Positions 1-10,266 of a DNA stretch of 64,000 bases are shown piece by piece (position 1 is the first letter of the stretch; every line of letters begins with the position of its first letter). Source of the stretch: Aminobacter sp. J41 (GTDB lineage: Bacteria > Pseudomonadota > Alphaproteobacteria > Rhizobiales > Rhizobiaceae); NCBI RefSeq assembly GCF_000526635.1, contig NZ_JAGL01000007.1, positions 62,134 through 126,133 on the forward strand, written 5' to 3'. Under the pieces are notes generated by a model. It saw only the letters and a program-made list of their open reading frames with translations, did no database searches and was not told the origin of the DNA. The translations under genes were made by a program, and so were the position numbers.

Positions 1-1
1 G

Positions 2-463
2 GTTACCCTTTTGACCCACAGGGCGGAGTTCCAGCGTCCTGCCAGCATCGTCCCGGCGAATCATCTCTTCCTCGAGATGAATGACGTGGTCGCCGAAGAA
101 CCGGGCATGGTCGTGCCCGCCAGGGCGCATGTGGAGAGCCTGCTCGCCTTCGTCAGGGAGTGGGACCGAGCGCAGCCGCTGGTTATCAACTGCTTTGCGG
201 GGATCAGCCGCTCGACCGCGGCAGCCTACATTGCCGTTGCGGCACTTGCTCCGCATCGCTGCGAGGCAGAACTCGCGCAGGAATTGCGCCGTGTTTCGCC
301 GTCCGCGACGCCAAATTTGCGGCTCATCGGTCACGCTGATGAGCTTCTCGGGCGTGAAGGACGGATGATCGCTGCAATAGAGGCAATCGGGCGGGGCGCT
401 GATGCTTTTGAAGGCACCCCGTTTTCAATTGCTGTGGACAGGAAAGGTAACGTTAACTTGTAA
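2..463 (+). CDS. tyrosine-phosphatase-like protein, 5' truncated
   Basis: The reading frame is open from the window edge, so the N-terminus is missing. About 153 residues are visible. They contain the phosphatase loop CFAGISRST, which fits CX5R with the Cys nucleophile and Arg, in the context VINCFAGISRS typical of dual-specificity or PTP-like enzymes. The hydrophobic beta strand before the loop and the Ala-rich helix after it fit the fold. The C-terminal part (AIGRGADAFEGTPF) resembles small PTP-like proteins of rhizobia. The substrate is unknown. The gene lies upstream of nuoA on the same strand with a gap of about 200 bases, so it is probably a separate unit. Confidence 0.75.
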   Translation, partial: VTLLTHRAEFQRPASIVPANHLFLEMNDVVAEEPGMVVPARAHVESLLAFVREWDRAQPLVINCFAGISRSTAAAYIAVAALAPHRCEAELAQELRRVSPSATPNLRLIGHADELLGREGRMIAAIEAIGRGADAFEGTPFSIAVDRKGNVNL

Positions 464-527
464 CCGCCTCAGGGGCAGGACGTCCTTCGCCAGGGCCGTT
501 CAGCGCAAAATTCTGGCAAATCTTGGA

Positions 528-556
528 CTTGCTTCGCGGGGTCGCCTGCGCTAACG
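528..556 (+). promoter_or_regulatory. possible promoter of the nuo operon
   Basis: CTTGCT (528-533), a 17-base spacer and CTAACG (551-556) give a weak match to the rhizobial sigma-70 consensus CTTGAC-N17-CTATAT. The site lies about 115 bases before nuoA, in the only sizeable gap upstream of the operon. The -10 match is poor, so this is a candidate only. Confidence 0.25.
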
Positions 557-670
557 CTCGCCCCGCATATATCCTCGCTTCAAGAACTCCTGTCGGAGAA
601 TCTGTTGCGGTCACGCCCTTGGGTCGCTGCTTTGGTAACGAGCCAGGTTGAGGTGCAAACGGAAAATACG

Positions 671-1036
671 ATGAGCGAACTTCTGAGTTCCTACCTTCCA
701 ATCGTGATCTTCCTCGGCGTTGCGCTGGTGGTGGGTCTCGCGCTCCTGGTGGCGCCGTTCCTGGTCGCCTTCCGCAACCCTGATCCGGAGAAGCTGTCCG
801 CCTACGAGTGCGGCTTCAACTCCTTCAGCGACGCGCGCATGAAGTTCGACATCCGCTTCTATCTGGTGTCGATCCTGTTCATCATCTTCGACCTCGAAGT
901 GGCCTTCCTGTTCCCCTGGGCCGTCTCCTTCGGTCAGATCGGGTGGCTGGGATTTTCTTCGATGATGGTCTTCCTCGCTGTGCTGACCATCGGCTTCATC
1001 TATGAATGGAAGAAGGGAGCACTGGAATGGGATTGA
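671..1036 (+). CDS. nuoA: NADH-quinone oxidoreductase subunit A
   Basis: A 121-residue inner-membrane subunit of complex I (ND3 homologue). Three hydrophobic helices are visible (about residues 8-32, 63-83 and 90-112). The loop between helices 1 and 2 carries the ND3 signature with the conserved Cys, in YECGFNSF, followed by KFDIRFYLV and [11 protein letters not shown]. The ATG at 671 is chosen because it gives the family-typical [10 protein letters not shown] start; the frame stays open upstream without conservation. It is the first gene of a 14-subunit operon, and its end overlaps nuoB by 10 bases, which implies translational coupling. Confidence 0.97.
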   Translation: MSELLSSYLPIVIFLGVALVVGLALLVAPFLVAFRNPDPEKLSAYECGFNSFSDARMKFDIRFYLVSILFIIFDLEVAFLFPWAVSFGQIGWLGFSSMMVFLAVLTIGFIYEWKKGALEWD

Positions 1037-1608
1037 ACGACGCCTCCCAGACTTTGGTTGCCCCAAAGCCCAAGGGTCTCATTGATCCGAACACCGGGAA
1101 GCCGATCGGTTCTGATGATCCGTTCTTCGGCGAGCTGAACAACGAGCTGTCGGACAAGGGTTTCCTTGTCACCTCGTCGGAAGCCCTGATCACTTGGGCC
1201 CGTACCGGCTCGCTGATGTACATGACCTTCGGTCTGGCCTGCTGCGCCGTGGAGATGATCCACTCAGCAATGCCGCGCTACGACAGTGAGCGCTTTGGCG
1301 TCGCGCCGCGCGCTTCCCCGCGCCAGTCGGACGTCATGATCGTCGCCGGCACGCTGACCAACAAGATGGCGCCCGCGCTCCGCAAGGTCTATGACCAGAT
1401 GCCTGAGCCGCGCTATGTGATCTCGATGGGTTCGTGCGCCAACGGCGGCGGCTATTATCACTATTCCTATTCGGTGGTGCGCGGCTGCGATCGCGTCGTC
1501 CCGGTGGACATCTATGTTCCTGGCTGCCCGCCTTCGGCGGAAGCGCTGATGTACGGCATTCTTCTCCTGCAGAAGAAGATCCGCCGCACCGGCACCATTG
1601 AGCGGTAA
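1027..1608 (+). CDS. nuoB: NADH-quinone oxidoreductase subunit B
   Basis: A 193-residue peripheral-arm subunit that carries cluster N2, the last Fe-S centre before quinone. The ligands are visible: the tandem Cys of LACCAVEM, the Cys of MGSCANGG and the Cys of [11 protein letters not shown]. The segment [19 protein letters not shown] is the conserved quinone-cavity region. The ATG at 1027 follows an AAGGGAG ribosome site by about 7 bases and gives the usual MGLNDAS start; an in-frame ATG at 1006 lies deep inside nuoA and is less likely. It overlaps the nuoA stop and is followed after 9 bases by nuoC. Confidence 0.97.
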   Translation: MGLNDASQTLVAPKPKGLIDPNTGKPIGSDDPFFGELNNELSDKGFLVTSSEALITWARTGSLMYMTFGLACCAVEMIHSAMPRYDSERFGVAPRASPRQSDVMIVAGTLTNKMAPALRKVYDQMPEPRYVISMGSCANGGGYYHYSYSVVRGCDRVVPVDIYVPGCPPSAEALMYGILLLQKKIRRTGTIER

Positions 1609-1617
1609 GAAGCGACT

Positions 1618-2223
1618 ATGAGCGAAGCCCTTTCCAGCCTCGGTTCCTATGTGCGCGAACGTCTGGCCGACCAGGTCCTGGACGTCACCGTCGCATATGG
1701 CGAGCTCACTGTCCTCGTGGTGCGCGAGGCGATCGTCGACGTAGTGCAGTTCCTGCGTGACGACGCCAACTGCCGCTTTGTCTCGTTCATCGACGTTTCG
1801 GGCGCCGACTATCCGGCGCGCGAGGATCGCTTCGACGTCGTCTACCACCTGCTGTCGCCGACCAGGAACCTGCGTATTCGCGTCAAGGTCCGTACCGACG
1901 AGGATACGCCGGTGCCGTCCGTGACCTCGGTGTTCCCGGGCGCAAACTGGTACGAGCGCGAGGTTTACGACCTCTATGGCGTGCTGTTCTCCGGTCATCC
2001 GGAGCTGCGCCGCATCCTCACCGACTACGGCTTTGAAGGGCATCCGCTGCGCAAGGATTTCCCGCTCACCGGCTTCGTGGAAGTCCGGTACGATGACGAG
2101 ATCAAGCGCGTGGTCTACGAGCCCGTGGAGCTCAAGCAGGAGTTCCGCAATTTTGACTTCCTGTCGCCGTGGGAAGGCACTGACTACGTGCTGCCCGGCG
2201 ATGAGAAAGCCAAGCCGAACTGA
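1618..2223 (+). CDS. nuoC: NADH-quinone oxidoreductase subunit C
   Basis: A 201-residue hydrophilic subunit (30-kDa homologue) of the complex I connecting module. The family signature [20 protein letters not shown], followed by [19 protein letters not shown], is intact around residues 117-150. It is not fused to NuoD, unlike the NuoCD of enterobacteria; separate genes are normal in alphaproteobacteria and mitochondria. The start ATG comes 9 bases after the nuoB stop, and nuoD begins 8 bases after its own stop, so the genes are cotranscribed. Confidence 0.97.
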   Translation: MSEALSSLGSYVRERLADQVLDVTVAYGELTVLVVREAIVDVVQFLRDDANCRFVSFIDVSGADYPAREDRFDVVYHLLSPTRNLRIRVKVRTDEDTPVPSVTSVFPGANWYEREVYDLYGVLFSGHPELRRILTDYGFEGHPLRKDFPLTGFVEVRYDDEIKRVVYEPVELKQEFRNFDFLSPWEGTDYVLPGDEKAKPN

Positions 2224-2231
2224 GGCGCGTT

Positions 2232-3422
2232 ATGGCTGAGACATCCGTTCGTAATTTCAACATCAACTTCGGTCCGCAGCACCCGGCGGCGCACGGCGTT
2301 CTGCGTCTCGTGCTCGAGCTGGATGGCGAGATCGTCGATCGCGCCGATCCGCATATCGGCCTGCTGCATCGCGGCACCGAGAAGTTGATGGAGTACAAGA
2401 CCTACCTGCAGGCCGTTCCGTACCTCGACCGCCTCGACTACTGCGCCCCGATGAACCAGGAGCATGCATACTGCCTGGCCGTCGAGCGCCTGCTCGGCAT
2501 CGAGGTGCCGAAGCGCGGTCAGCTGATCCGCGTGCTCTACTCCGAGATCGGCCGCATCATGTCGCACATCCTGAATGTGACGACGCAGGCCATGGACATT
2601 GGTGCTCTCACCCCGCCGCTGTGGGGCTTCGAGGAGCGCGAGAAGCTGATGGTGTTCTACGAGCGCGCATCCGGCTCGCGCATGCACGCGGCTTACTTCC
2701 GTCCGGGTGGCGTTCACCAGGACCTGCCGGAGCGCCTCATTCAGGACATCGGCAACTGGATCGATCCATTCCTGAAGACCATCGACGACCTCGATGCGCT
2801 TCTGACCGAAAACCGCATCTTCAAGCAGCGTAACGTCGACATTGGCGTCGTCAGCCTCGAAGATGCGTGGGCGATGGGCTTCTCCGGCGTCATGGTCCGT
2901 GGCTCGGGCGCTGCGTGGGATCTGCGCAAGTCGCAGCCTTACGAGTGCTACGACGAGCTCGAGTTCGACATCCCGGTCGGCAAGAACGGTGACTGCTACG
3001 ACCGCTACCTCATCCGCATGGAAGAGATGCGCCAGTCGGCCCGCATCATGCGCCAGTGCGTCGAGCGTCTGCTCGGCAGCGAGCGCGTCGGCCCCGTCTC
3101 GACTGTTGACGGTAAGGTCGTCCCGCCGAAGCGCGGTGAGATGAAGCGTTCGATGGAAGCGCTGATCCACCACTTCAAGCTTTACACCGAGGGCTTCCGT
3201 GTTCCGGCCGGCGAAGTTTACGCCGCCGTGGAAGCGCCCAAGGGCGAGTTCGGCGTCTATCTTGTCTCGGACGGCACCAACAAGCCGTACCGCTGCAAGC
3301 TCCGCGCGCCGGGCTATGCGCATCTTCAGGCGATGGATTTCCTGTGCAAGGGACACATGCTCGCCGACGTATCCGCCATCCTTGGCTCCCTCGACATCGT
3401 GTTTGGTGAGGTCGACCGTTAA
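2232..3422 (+). CDS. nuoD: NADH-quinone oxidoreductase subunit D
   Basis: A 396-residue homologue of the 49-kDa subunit. It forms the quinone-binding cavity with NuoB and descends from the large subunit of NiFe hydrogenases, without the metal ligands. Visible signatures are [21 protein letters not shown] near the N-terminus, [20 protein letters not shown], the segment [12 protein letters not shown] and the C-terminal [18 protein letters not shown]. Its length is as expected for the family. The stop codon directly abuts the ATG of nuoE. Confidence 0.97.
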   Translation: MAETSVRNFNINFGPQHPAAHGVLRLVLELDGEIVDRADPHIGLLHRGTEKLMEYKTYLQAVPYLDRLDYCAPMNQEHAYCLAVERLLGIEVPKRGQLIRVLYSEIGRIMSHILNVTTQAMDIGALTPPLWGFEEREKLMVFYERASGSRMHAAYFRPGGVHQDLPERLIQDIGNWIDPFLKTIDDLDALLTENRIFKQRNVDIGVVSLEDAWAMGFSGVMVRGSGAAWDLRKSQPYECYDELEFDIPVGKNGDCYDRYLIRMEEMRQSARIMRQCVERLLGSERVGPVSTVDGKVVPPKRGEMKRSMEALIHHFKLYTEGFRVPAGEVYAAVEAPKGEFGVYLVSDGTNKPYRCKLRAPGYAHLQAMDFLCKGHMLADVSAILGSLDIVFGEVDR

Positions 3423-4334
3423 ATGTCCGTTCGCCGTCTCGCAGAGCCAGCCTTGCAGCCAGCCAGCTTCGCCTTCAACGAGGCGAACCTGGCGTGGGCA
3501 GAGCAGACCATCAAGAAATACCCGGCAGGGCGCCAGCAGTCCGCTGTGATCCCGCTTCTGATGCGGGCGCAGGAACAGGAAGGCTGGGTGACCAAGGCCG
3601 CGATCGAGTACGTCGCCGACATGCTTGGCATGGCGTACATCCGCGTCCTCGAAGTTGCGACCTTCTACACGCAGTTCCAGATCAAGCCGGTCGGCACCAA
3701 GGCTCATGTCCAGGTTTGCGGCACGACGCCCTGCATGCTGCGCGGCGCCGAAGACCTCAAGCAAGTCTGCCGCAACAAGATCCATCCGGAGCCGCATCAC
3801 TGCAACGAGTCCGGCACGCTGTCGTGGGAAGAGGTCGAGTGCCTCGGCGCCTGCGTCAACGCGCCGATGGTGATGATCTTCAAGGACACCTACGAGGATC
3901 TGACGCCTGAGCGTCTCGCCGAGATCATCGATGAGTTCGAGGCTGGCCGCGGCGAGCAGGTTCCGACCGGTCCGCAGACCGACCGCTTCTTCTCCGCGCC
4001 GGCCACCGGTTTCACCGCGCTGACCGACGAGGTCAACGTCCTGAAGACGACCCGCGATGCGCTGGCCCGCGAGGCAGCGGCTGCTGCTGCTGCCGCCGAG
4101 GCAGGTTCGGCTGAGCTCCCGCCGAGCGAGGCAGGTCGTCCGAAGACCGATGCGATCGAGACCAACCCGGCTGTGAAATCGCCGTCGCCGGTCAAGGCGA
4201 GCCCGGCTGCCGAAGCTTCGGCGAGCGTGGCGGCACCTGCGACCAACCAGGTCGAGGCGAACAAGTCTGTCACCGGTGAGCAGCGTGCAGACGCTGACAA
4301 GCCGGCTGAAGACGCCGACAAGAAGTCGGTTTAA
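3423..4334 (+). CDS. nuoE: NADH-quinone oxidoreductase subunit E with low-complexity C-terminal tail
   Basis: A 303-residue homologue of the 24-kDa subunit, which carries the 2Fe-2S cluster N1a. The thioredoxin-like core holds the four Cys ligands in [10 protein letters not shown] and [10 protein letters not shown] (about residues 99-146). After residue 205 there is an extension of about 100 residues rich in Ala, Pro, Glu and Lys, with a run of eight Ala; compact NuoE proteins of about 160-200 residues lack it. The tail looks disordered. From memory, Rhodobacterales NuoE often ends in a helix-hairpin-helix domain. Here that domain appears as a separate gene after nuoF. Confidence 0.95.
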   Translation: MSVRRLAEPALQPASFAFNEANLAWAEQTIKKYPAGRQQSAVIPLLMRAQEQEGWVTKAAIEYVADMLGMAYIRVLEVATFYTQFQIKPVGTKAHVQVCGTTPCMLRGAEDLKQVCRNKIHPEPHHCNESGTLSWEEVECLGACVNAPMVMIFKDTYEDLTPERLAEIIDEFEAGRGEQVPTGPQTDRFFSAPATGFTALTDEVNVLKTTRDALAREAAAAAAAAEAGSAELPPSEAGRPKTDAIETNPAVKSPSPVKASPAAEASASVAAPATNQVEANKSVTGEQRADADKPAEDADKKSV

Positions 4335-4344
4335 GGAGGTCGGG

Positions 4345-5649
4345 ATGCTTCAGGATAAAGACCGCATCTTCACCAATATCTACGGTCGATTTGACAAGTC
4401 GCTCGCTGGCGCGATGCGCCGCGGTCTCTGGGATGACACCAAGGGCCTGATCGACAAGGGCCGCGACTGGATCATCAACGAGATGAAGGCGTCGGGCCTG
4501 CGTGGCCGCGGCGGCGCCGGCTTCCCGACCGGCCTGAAGTGGTCCTTCATGCCGAAGGAAAGCGACGGCCGTCCGCACTACCTCGTCGTCAACGCCGACG
4601 AATCCGAACCGGGCACCTGCAAGGACCGCGAAATCCTGCGCAACGACCCGCACACGCTGGTTGAAGGCTGCCTGATCGCCGGCTTCGCGATGGGCGCACA
4701 CACCGCCTACATCTACGTCCGCGGTGAGTTCATCCGCGAGCGCGAGGCGCTGCAGCGCGCGATTGACGAGGCTTATGACGCAGGCCTCCTCGGCAAGAAC
4801 AACAAGTGCGGCTGGGACATGGACGTCTTTGTCCACCATGGCGCCGGCGCTTACATCTGCGGTGAAGAGACCGCGCTGCTCGAAAGCCTAGAGGGCAAGA
4901 AGGGCCAGCCGCGCCTGAAGCCGCCGTTTCCGGCCAACATGGGCCTCTACGGCTGCCCGACGACCGTCAACAATGTCGAGTCGATCGCGGTTGCTCCGAC
5001 CATCCTGCGCCGTGGCGCATCCTGGTTCTCGTCGATTGGCCGTCCGAACAACGTCGGCACCAAGCTGTTCATGCTCGTCGGTCACGTCAACACGCCGTGC
5101 ACCGTCGAAGAGGAGATGGGCATCACCTTCCGTGAGCTCGTCGAGAAGCATGGCGGCGGCATTCGCGGCGGCTGGGATAACCTGCTGGCGGTGATCCCCG
5201 GCGGCGCATCCTGCCCGGTGGTCAAGGCCGAGGACATCATCGACTGCCCGATGGACTTCGACGGCCTGCGCGAGCGCAAGTCGTCGTTCGGTACGGCGGC
5301 CGTCATCGTGATGGACAAGTCGACCGACATCATCAAGGCGATCGCGCGCCTCTCGTACTTCTTCAAGCACGAGAGCTGTGGCCAGTGCACGCCGTGCCGC
5401 GAGGGTACCGGCTGGATGTGGCGCGTGATGGAGCGTCTGGTTCGTGGCGAGGCGCATAAGCGCGAGATCGACATGCTGCTGGACGTGACCAAGCAGGTGG
5501 AAGGCCACACGATCTGCGCTCTGGGCGATGCGGCGGCATGGCCGATCCAGGGTCTGATCCGCAACTTCCGCCCGGAGATCGAGCGCCGCATCGACGAATT
5601 CACCCGCAACTCCCATCGCACCGAGCCGGTGCTGGTCGCTGCGGAATAG
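4345..5649 (+). CDS. nuoF: NADH-quinone oxidoreductase subunit F
   Basis: A 434-residue homologue of the 51-kDa subunit, which oxidises NADH through FMN and passes electrons to the 4Fe-4S cluster N3. The FMN/NADH glycine-rich motifs [13 protein letters not shown] and [14 protein letters not shown] are present. The cluster ligands are [12 protein letters not shown] and the distal Cys of HTICALGD. The start at 4345 follows a perfect AAGGAGGT ribosome site (4333-4340), which decides against an upstream in-frame ATG inside nuoE. It shares the NADH-input module with NuoE and NuoG. Confidence 0.97.
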   Translation: MLQDKDRIFTNIYGRFDKSLAGAMRRGLWDDTKGLIDKGRDWIINEMKASGLRGRGGAGFPTGLKWSFMPKESDGRPHYLVVNADESEPGTCKDREILRNDPHTLVEGCLIAGFAMGAHTAYIYVRGEFIREREALQRAIDEAYDAGLLGKNNKCGWDMDVFVHHGAGAYICGEETALLESLEGKKGQPRLKPPFPANMGLYGCPTTVNNVESIAVAPTILRRGASWFSSIGRPNNVGTKLFMLVGHVNTPCTVEEEMGITFRELVEKHGGGIRGGWDNLLAVIPGGASCPVVKAEDIIDCPMDFDGLRERKSSFGTAAVIVMDKSTDIIKAIARLSYFFKHESCGQCTPCREGTGWMWRVMERLVRGEAHKREIDMLLDVTKQVEGHTICALGDAAAWPIQGLIRNFRPEIERRIDEFTRNSHRTEPVLVAAE

Positions 5650-5696
5650 GGCGAAGGAAAGTCTTACGCAGGGCCTCCGCCAGGGGACCCCACGGA

Positions 5697-6245
5697 ATGA
5701 TGCCGATGATGCAGTATGGTGACATAGCCAGCGTCAAGCCGGCCGGGATGCCGCAGGAGATCGCCTCCGCGATCAACCTGATGGCGCACCCGACGGGCGG
5801 CGCTGCGGCTGTCGGAGCTATCGGCTTCGGCGTTGCCAGTCACGCCTTTGGGGTGTGGCTCGGTACGATGTCTGCTGCTGTCGACGCGACGCGCCGCTTC
5901 TTCGAGGAAGCAGCGCCGGCGACGCCCGCACCGGCGGCTCCGGCACCGCGTTCCAACGTCACGCGGCTGAAGCTGGTCGAGAAGGCAACGCCTGCGAAAG
6001 CTTCGTCCGCTAGCAGAGCTTCCGCAACGGCAAAAACCGAAGCGGAGGACGACCTGAAGAAGATCTCCGGCATCGGTCCGAAGCTCGAACAGGTGTTGAA
6101 GAAGCGCGGTATCCAGACGATCCGCCAGATCGCTGAGCTCGATGCAGAGGCGATTGCGGCACTCGATGCCGAGTTTGGCCTTTCGGGCCGTATTGAACGT
6201 GATGACTGGGTAGGGCAGGCGAAGGCGCTATCCGGTCGCGAGTGA
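5697..6245 (+). CDS. helix-hairpin-helix protein encoded between nuoF and nuoG
   Basis: A 182-residue protein. The N-terminal part (MMPMMQYGDIASVKPAG, then IASAINLMAHPTGGAAAVGAIGFGVASHAFGVWLG) holds a hydrophobic glycine-rich stretch that may insert into or touch the membrane. The middle is an Ala/Pro linker. The last 60 residues begin KISGIGPKLEQVLKKRGI, a helix-hairpin-helix fold, and end GRIERDDWVGQAKAL. From memory, the same kind of ending occurs fused to NuoE in Rhodobacterales. The position inside the nuo operon suggests a complex I accessory or assembly role, which is an inference. Several in-frame ATGs (5697, 5700, 5706, 5709) leave the exact start open. Confidence 0.85.
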   Translation: MMPMMQYGDIASVKPAGMPQEIASAINLMAHPTGGAAAVGAIGFGVASHAFGVWLGTMSAAVDATRRFFEEAAPATPAPAAPAPRSNVTRLKLVEKATPAKASSASRASATAKTEAEDDLKKISGIGPKLEQVLKKRGIQTIRQIAELDAEAIAALDAEFGLSGRIERDDWVGQAKALSGRE

Positions 6246-6311
6246 CGAACTACTGGGGCGGCCAGCCGCCCCGAAGCAGGGTTTTGCGGGTATCCGCGGA
6301 GTTGAGGCAAT

Positions 6312-8393
6312 ATGGCTAAACTGAAGGTCGACGGCAAAGAGATCGAGGTACCCGATCACTACACGCTTCTTCAGGCGGCGGAACATGCCGGCGCAGAAGT
6401 GCCGCGTTTCTGCTTCCACGAGCGGTTGTCGATCGCCGGCAACTGCCGCATGTGCCTCGTGGAAGTGAAGGGTGGTCCTCCCAAGCCGCAGGCATCGTGC
6501 GCGATGAACGTGCGCGACCTCCGTCCGGGCCCGAACGGCGAACTGCCAGAGATGTTCACCAACTCGCCTATGGTGAAGAAGGCCCGCGAAGGTGTGATGG
6601 AGTTCCTGCTCATCAACCACCCGCTGGATTGCCCGATCTGCGACCAGGGTGGCGAGTGCGACCTTCAGGACCAGGCCATGGCCTTCGGCGTCGACGCGTC
6701 CCGCTATGCGGAGAATAAGCGCGCCGTCGAGGACAAGTACATTGGCCCGCTCGTGAAGACGGTGATGACGCGCTGCATCCACTGCACGCGCTGCGTCCGC
6801 TTCACCACTGAAGTTGCTGGCATTTCCGAGCTCGGCCTGATCGGCCGCGGCGAGGATGCCGAGATCACGACCTACCTCGAGCAGGCGATGACTTCCGAGC
6901 TGCAGGGCAACGTTATCGACCTGTGCCCGGTCGGCGCGCTGACTTCGAAGCCGTATGCATTCCAGGCGCGTCCGTGGGAGCTGACCAAGACCGAGTCCAT
7001 CGACGTGATGGACGCCGTGGGTTCTGCGATCCGCGTCGATACACGCGGTCGCGAGGTCATGCGCATCCTGCCGCGCGTCAACGACCAGGTGAACGAGGAG
7101 TGGATCTCCGACAAGACCCGCTTCATCTGGGACGGCCTGCGTTCGCAGCGTCTCGACCGCCCCTATGTGCGCCGTGACGGCCGCCTCCAGCCGGCAAGCT
7201 GGGGTGAGGCATTCGCCGCTATCAAGGACGCTATCTCGCGCACCAGCGGCGACAAGATCGGCGCGATTGCCGGCGATCTCGCCGCGGTCGAGGAAATGTA
7301 CGCGCTGAAGCTGCTGATGCAGTCGCTCGGCTCGGCGAACATCGACTGCCGCCAGGACGGCGCCGCGCTGAACCCGACCAACGGCCGTGCAAGCTACATC
7401 TTCAATCCGACCATCGAAGGCATTGAGGATGCGGACGCGATCCTGATCATCGGCTCGAACCCGCGCTTCGAGGCATCGGTGCTCAACGCCCGTATCCGCA
7501 AGCGCTGGCGTGCGTCCGACCTGCCGATCGCCGTCATCGGCGAGGCCGGTGACCTGCGCTACGATTACCAGCCGCTGGGTAACGGCGGTGACACGCTGGC
7601 GCAGCTGGCGTCCGGCTCGATCGCCTTCCTGCAGACGCTGAAGGACGCCAAGCGTCCGCTCATCATCGTCGGCCAAGGCGCGCTTGCTCGCGAGGATGGC
7701 GCTGCCGTCCTCTCACTGGCCGCGAAGATCGCGACGGATGTCGGTGCCGTGTCGGAAGAGTGGAACGGCTTTGCCGTCCTGCACACCGCAGCCGCCCGCG
7801 TCGGCGGTCTCGACCTCGGCTTCGTGCCGGGTGAGGGGGGCAAGGATATTGCTGGCATGATGGGCGCGCTCGATGTGCTCTTCCTGCTCGGTGCCGACGA
7901 ATTCGACATGAAGCAGATCGGCTCTGCCTTCACGGTCTACATCGGCAGCCACGGCGACGCCGGTGCGCACCGCGCCGACGTCATCCTGCCGGGCGCGACC
8001 TACACCGAGAAGTCGGGCACCTACGTCAACACGGAAGGCCGCGTACAGCTGGCTAACCGCGCCGGCTTTGCGCCGGGCGACGCCAAGGAAGACTGGGCAA
8101 TCCTGCGTGCCCTCTCCGACGTGCTCGGCAAGCGCCTGCCGTTCGACTCGCTGACGCAGCTGCGCGCCAAGCTTTATGCGGAGTATCCGCATTTTGCGGC
8201 GATCGATGAAATCGCTCCGGGCAATCCGGCCGACGTTGCGGCGCTTGCCGGCAAGGGCGGCTCGGTTTCGGGTGCGGCTTTCGTTTCGCCAGTGACTGAC
8301 TTCTATCTGACGAACCCGATCGCCCGGGCGTCCGCTGTCATGGCCGAGTGCTCGGCCCTGGCGCGCGATGGCTTCAGGCAGGCGGCGGAATAG
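6312..8393 (+). CDS. nuoG: NADH-quinone oxidoreductase subunit G
   Basis: A 693-residue homologue of the 75-kDa subunit. The N-terminal ferredoxin domain carries 2Fe-2S ligands in [19 protein letters not shown]. The next segment, [19 protein letters not shown], holds the HxxxCxxCxxxxxC ligands of N5, and [10 protein letters not shown] plus DLCPVGAL bind N4. The rest is a molybdopterin-oxidoreductase-like domain with no catalytic role in complex I. The length matches the mitochondrial type rather than the longer enterobacterial form of about 900 residues. nuoH starts 9 bases downstream. Confidence 0.97.
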   Translation: MAKLKVDGKEIEVPDHYTLLQAAEHAGAEVPRFCFHERLSIAGNCRMCLVEVKGGPPKPQASCAMNVRDLRPGPNGELPEMFTNSPMVKKAREGVMEFLLINHPLDCPICDQGGECDLQDQAMAFGVDASRYAENKRAVEDKYIGPLVKTVMTRCIHCTRCVRFTTEVAGISELGLIGRGEDAEITTYLEQAMTSELQGNVIDLCPVGALTSKPYAFQARPWELTKTESIDVMDAVGSAIRVDTRGREVMRILPRVNDQVNEEWISDKTRFIWDGLRSQRLDRPYVRRDGRLQPASWGEAFAAIKDAISRTSGDKIGAIAGDLAAVEEMYALKLLMQSLGSANIDCRQDGAALNPTNGRASYIFNPTIEGIEDADAILIIGSNPRFEASVLNARIRKRWRASDLPIAVIGEAGDLRYDYQPLGNGGDTLAQLASGSIAFLQTLKDAKRPLIIVGQGALAREDGAAVLSLAAKIATDVGAVSEEWNGFAVLHTAAARVGGLDLGFVPGEGGKDIAGMMGALDVLFLLGADEFDMKQIGSAFTVYIGSHGDAGAHRADVILPGATYTEKSGTYVNTEGRVQLANRAGFAPGDAKEDWAILRALSDVLGKRLPFDSLTQLRAKLYAEYPHFAAIDEIAPGNPADVAALAGKGGSVSGAAFVSPVTDFYLTNPIARASAVMAECSALARDGFRQAAE

Positions 8394-8402
8394 GGCGGGG
8401 CA

Positions 8403-9452
8403 ATGGATTCCTTCTTTGCATCATACGTGCTCCCGGCGCTGATCATTCTCGGCAAGTCCGTCTTGCTGATCGTGGTCCTGCTGATCCTGGTTGCTTATCT
8501 TCTCTACGCCGACCGCAAGATCTGGGCGGCGGTTCAGCTACGCCGCGGCCCGAACGTGGTCGGCCCATGGGGCCTGCTGCAGGCGTTCGCCGACTTGCTG
8601 AAGTTCGTCTTCAAGGAGCCGGTCATTCCGTCCGGTGCCAACAAGGTCGTCTTCCTGCTGGCGCCGCTTGTTTCGGCGGTTCTCGCGATTGCCGCCTGGG
8701 CGGTGGTCCCGGTCTCGGAAGGTTGGGCGATTGCGACGATCAACGTCGGCATCCTCTACATCTTCGCCATCTCCTCGCTTGAGGTCTATGGCGTGATCAT
8801 GGGCGGCTGGGCCTCGAACTCGAAGTACCCATTCCTCGGCGCGCTTCGTTCGGCGGCGCAGATGGTGTCCTACGAAGTCTCGATCGGCTTCGTGATCGTC
8901 ACCGTGCTGCTCTGCGTCGGCTCGCTGAACCTCACCGACATCGTCTTGTCGCAGCGCGATGGTCTTGGCACGCGTCTCGGCCTGCCGAACACGTTCCTCG
9001 ACTGGCACTGGCTCGGCCTGTTCCCGATGTTCGTGATCTTCTTCATCTCGGCCCTCGCCGAGACGAACCGTCCGCCCTTCGACCTGGTGGAAGCCGAGTC
9101 GGAGCTGGTCGCCGGTCACATGATCGAATACTCGTCGACGCCGTTCCTGCTGTTCTTCCTTGGTGAATACGTCGCCATCGTCCTGATGTGCGCGCTGACC
9201 ACCATCCTGTTCCTGGGTGGATGGCTGCCGCCGTTCGACTTCGCGCCGTTCACCTGGGTGCCGGGCGTCATCTGGTTCGTGCTCAAGGTCTGCATGGTCT
9301 TCTTCATGTTCGCCATGGTGAAGGCTTTCGTCCCGCGCTACCGCTACGACCAGCTGATGCGCCTTGGCTGGAAGGTGTTCCTGCCGATCTCGCTGTTCAT
9401 GGTCATCGCTACTGCCATCTTCCTCAAGGTGCTGGAGCTGACGGCGGCATGA
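8403..9452 (+). CDS. nuoH: NADH-quinone oxidoreductase subunit H
   Basis: A 349-residue inner-membrane subunit (ND1 homologue) with about eight hydrophobic helices. It joins the peripheral arm to the membrane arm and forms the quinone entry channel. The acidic loop signature [26 protein letters not shown] is intact, as is [25 protein letters not shown] near the N-terminus. The stop codon overlaps the ATG of the following 63-residue gene as ATGA. Confidence 0.97.
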   Translation: MDSFFASYVLPALIILGKSVLLIVVLLILVAYLLYADRKIWAAVQLRRGPNVVGPWGLLQAFADLLKFVFKEPVIPSGANKVVFLLAPLVSAVLAIAAWAVVPVSEGWAIATINVGILYIFAISSLEVYGVIMGGWASNSKYPFLGALRSAAQMVSYEVSIGFVIVTVLLCVGSLNLTDIVLSQRDGLGTRLGLPNTFLDWHWLGLFPMFVIFFISALAETNRPPFDLVEAESELVAGHMIEYSSTPFLLFFLGEYVAIVLMCALTTILFLGGWLPPFDFAPFTWVPGVIWFVLKVCMVFFMFAMVKAFVPRYRYDQLMRLGWKVFLPISLFMVIATAIFLKVLELTAA

Positions 9453-9640
9453 TCGGAGGCGCAACAGGAGCTTTGCTCGGGCTGGTGACGGCGCATGCTG
9501 ACGCCAGCTTCCTCTGCGCGAAGTCGCGGCGGGTGGAACTCGCCGGGGCGAGGAATGCAACGAAGGTTTCGGGAGCGGCTAAGACGGCCGTGTTCCCGGT
9601 GATGGGCTGGTTCGCCGGCTCTTTGTTTGGTGGAGAATAA
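9449..9640 (+). CDS. small glycine-rich membrane peptide between nuoH and nuoI
   Basis: A 63-residue peptide whose ATG overlaps the nuoH stop (ATGA) and whose stop lies one base before the nuoI start, so it fits the operon exactly. It has two hydrophobic glycine-zipper-like segments ([16 protein letters not shown] and [14 protein letters not shown]) around a basic middle. I do not recognise a named family. The tight junctions argue for real translation, possibly as an accessory or assembly factor of the NuoH/NuoI module. That role is inferred from position only. Confidence 0.6.
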   Translation: MIGGATGALLGLVTAHADASFLCAKSRRVELAGARNATKVSGAAKTAVFPVMGWFAGSLFGGE

Positions 9641-9641
9641 C

Positions 9642-10133
9642 ATGTCAGCGCTAGCCCAGGCTGCCAAGTCGCTGCTGCTCAAGGAGTTCGTCGGGGCCTT
9701 CTTCCTGTCGATGCGCCAGTTCTTTGCGCCGAAGTACACGATCAACTACCCGTACGAGAAAGGCCCGATCTCGCCGCGCTTCCGTGGCGAGCATGCGTTG
9801 CGCCGCTATCCGAACGGTGAGGAACGCTGCATCGCCTGCAAGCTGTGCGAAGCGATCTGCCCGGCGCAGGCGATCACCATCGAGGCCGGCCCGCGCCGCA
9901 ATGACGGCACCCGCCGCACGGTTCGCTACGACATCGACATGGTCAAGTGCATCTACTGCGGCTTCTGCCAGGAGGCATGCCCGGTCGATGCGATCGTCGA
10001 AGGCCCGAACTTCGAATTTTCTACCGAGACGCGCGAAGAGCTCTACTACGACAAGGAGAAGCTGCTCGCCAACGGCGACCGGTGGGAGCGCGAGATCGCG
10101 CGAAACATAGCTTTGGATGCGCCCTACCGCTGA
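9642..10133 (+). CDS. nuoI: NADH-quinone oxidoreductase subunit I
   Basis: A 163-residue homologue of the 23-kDa (TYKY) subunit. Two ferredoxin-type motifs, [12 protein letters not shown] and [12 protein letters not shown], ligate the 4Fe-4S clusters N6a and N6b, which relay electrons toward N2. The N-terminal amphipathic stretch ([17 protein letters not shown]) anchors the protein at the membrane. The ATG at 9642 is preceded by GGAGAATAAC, and an upstream in-frame GTG overlaps the small gene before it. A gap of 133 bases follows, the largest inside the operon, in which I see no gene. Confidence 0.97.
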   Translation: MSALAQAAKSLLLKEFVGAFFLSMRQFFAPKYTINYPYEKGPISPRFRGEHALRRYPNGEERCIACKLCEAICPAQAITIEAGPRRNDGTRRTVRYDIDMVKCIYCGFCQEACPVDAIVEGPNFEFSTETREELYYDKEKLLANGDRWEREIARNIALDAPYR

Positions 10134-10266
10134 GTGGGGTGAAGTGGACGGCCGGTAACGGCTGTTCTAAGGAACACGCGAATCTGCCGGAGCCGACGGG
10201 CTGCAGCAGTCGTGGAGCAGGGCGTTGCAAGATGCATAGTGCCTTTATTGGAACCCGGGGGAACCC

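Noticed and set aside
10134-10266. Possible gene or regulatory RNA in the nuoI/nuoJ gap
   Set aside because: The 133 bases hold only short imperfect repeats (for example GGAACCC twice) and no ribosome-site-linked frame.
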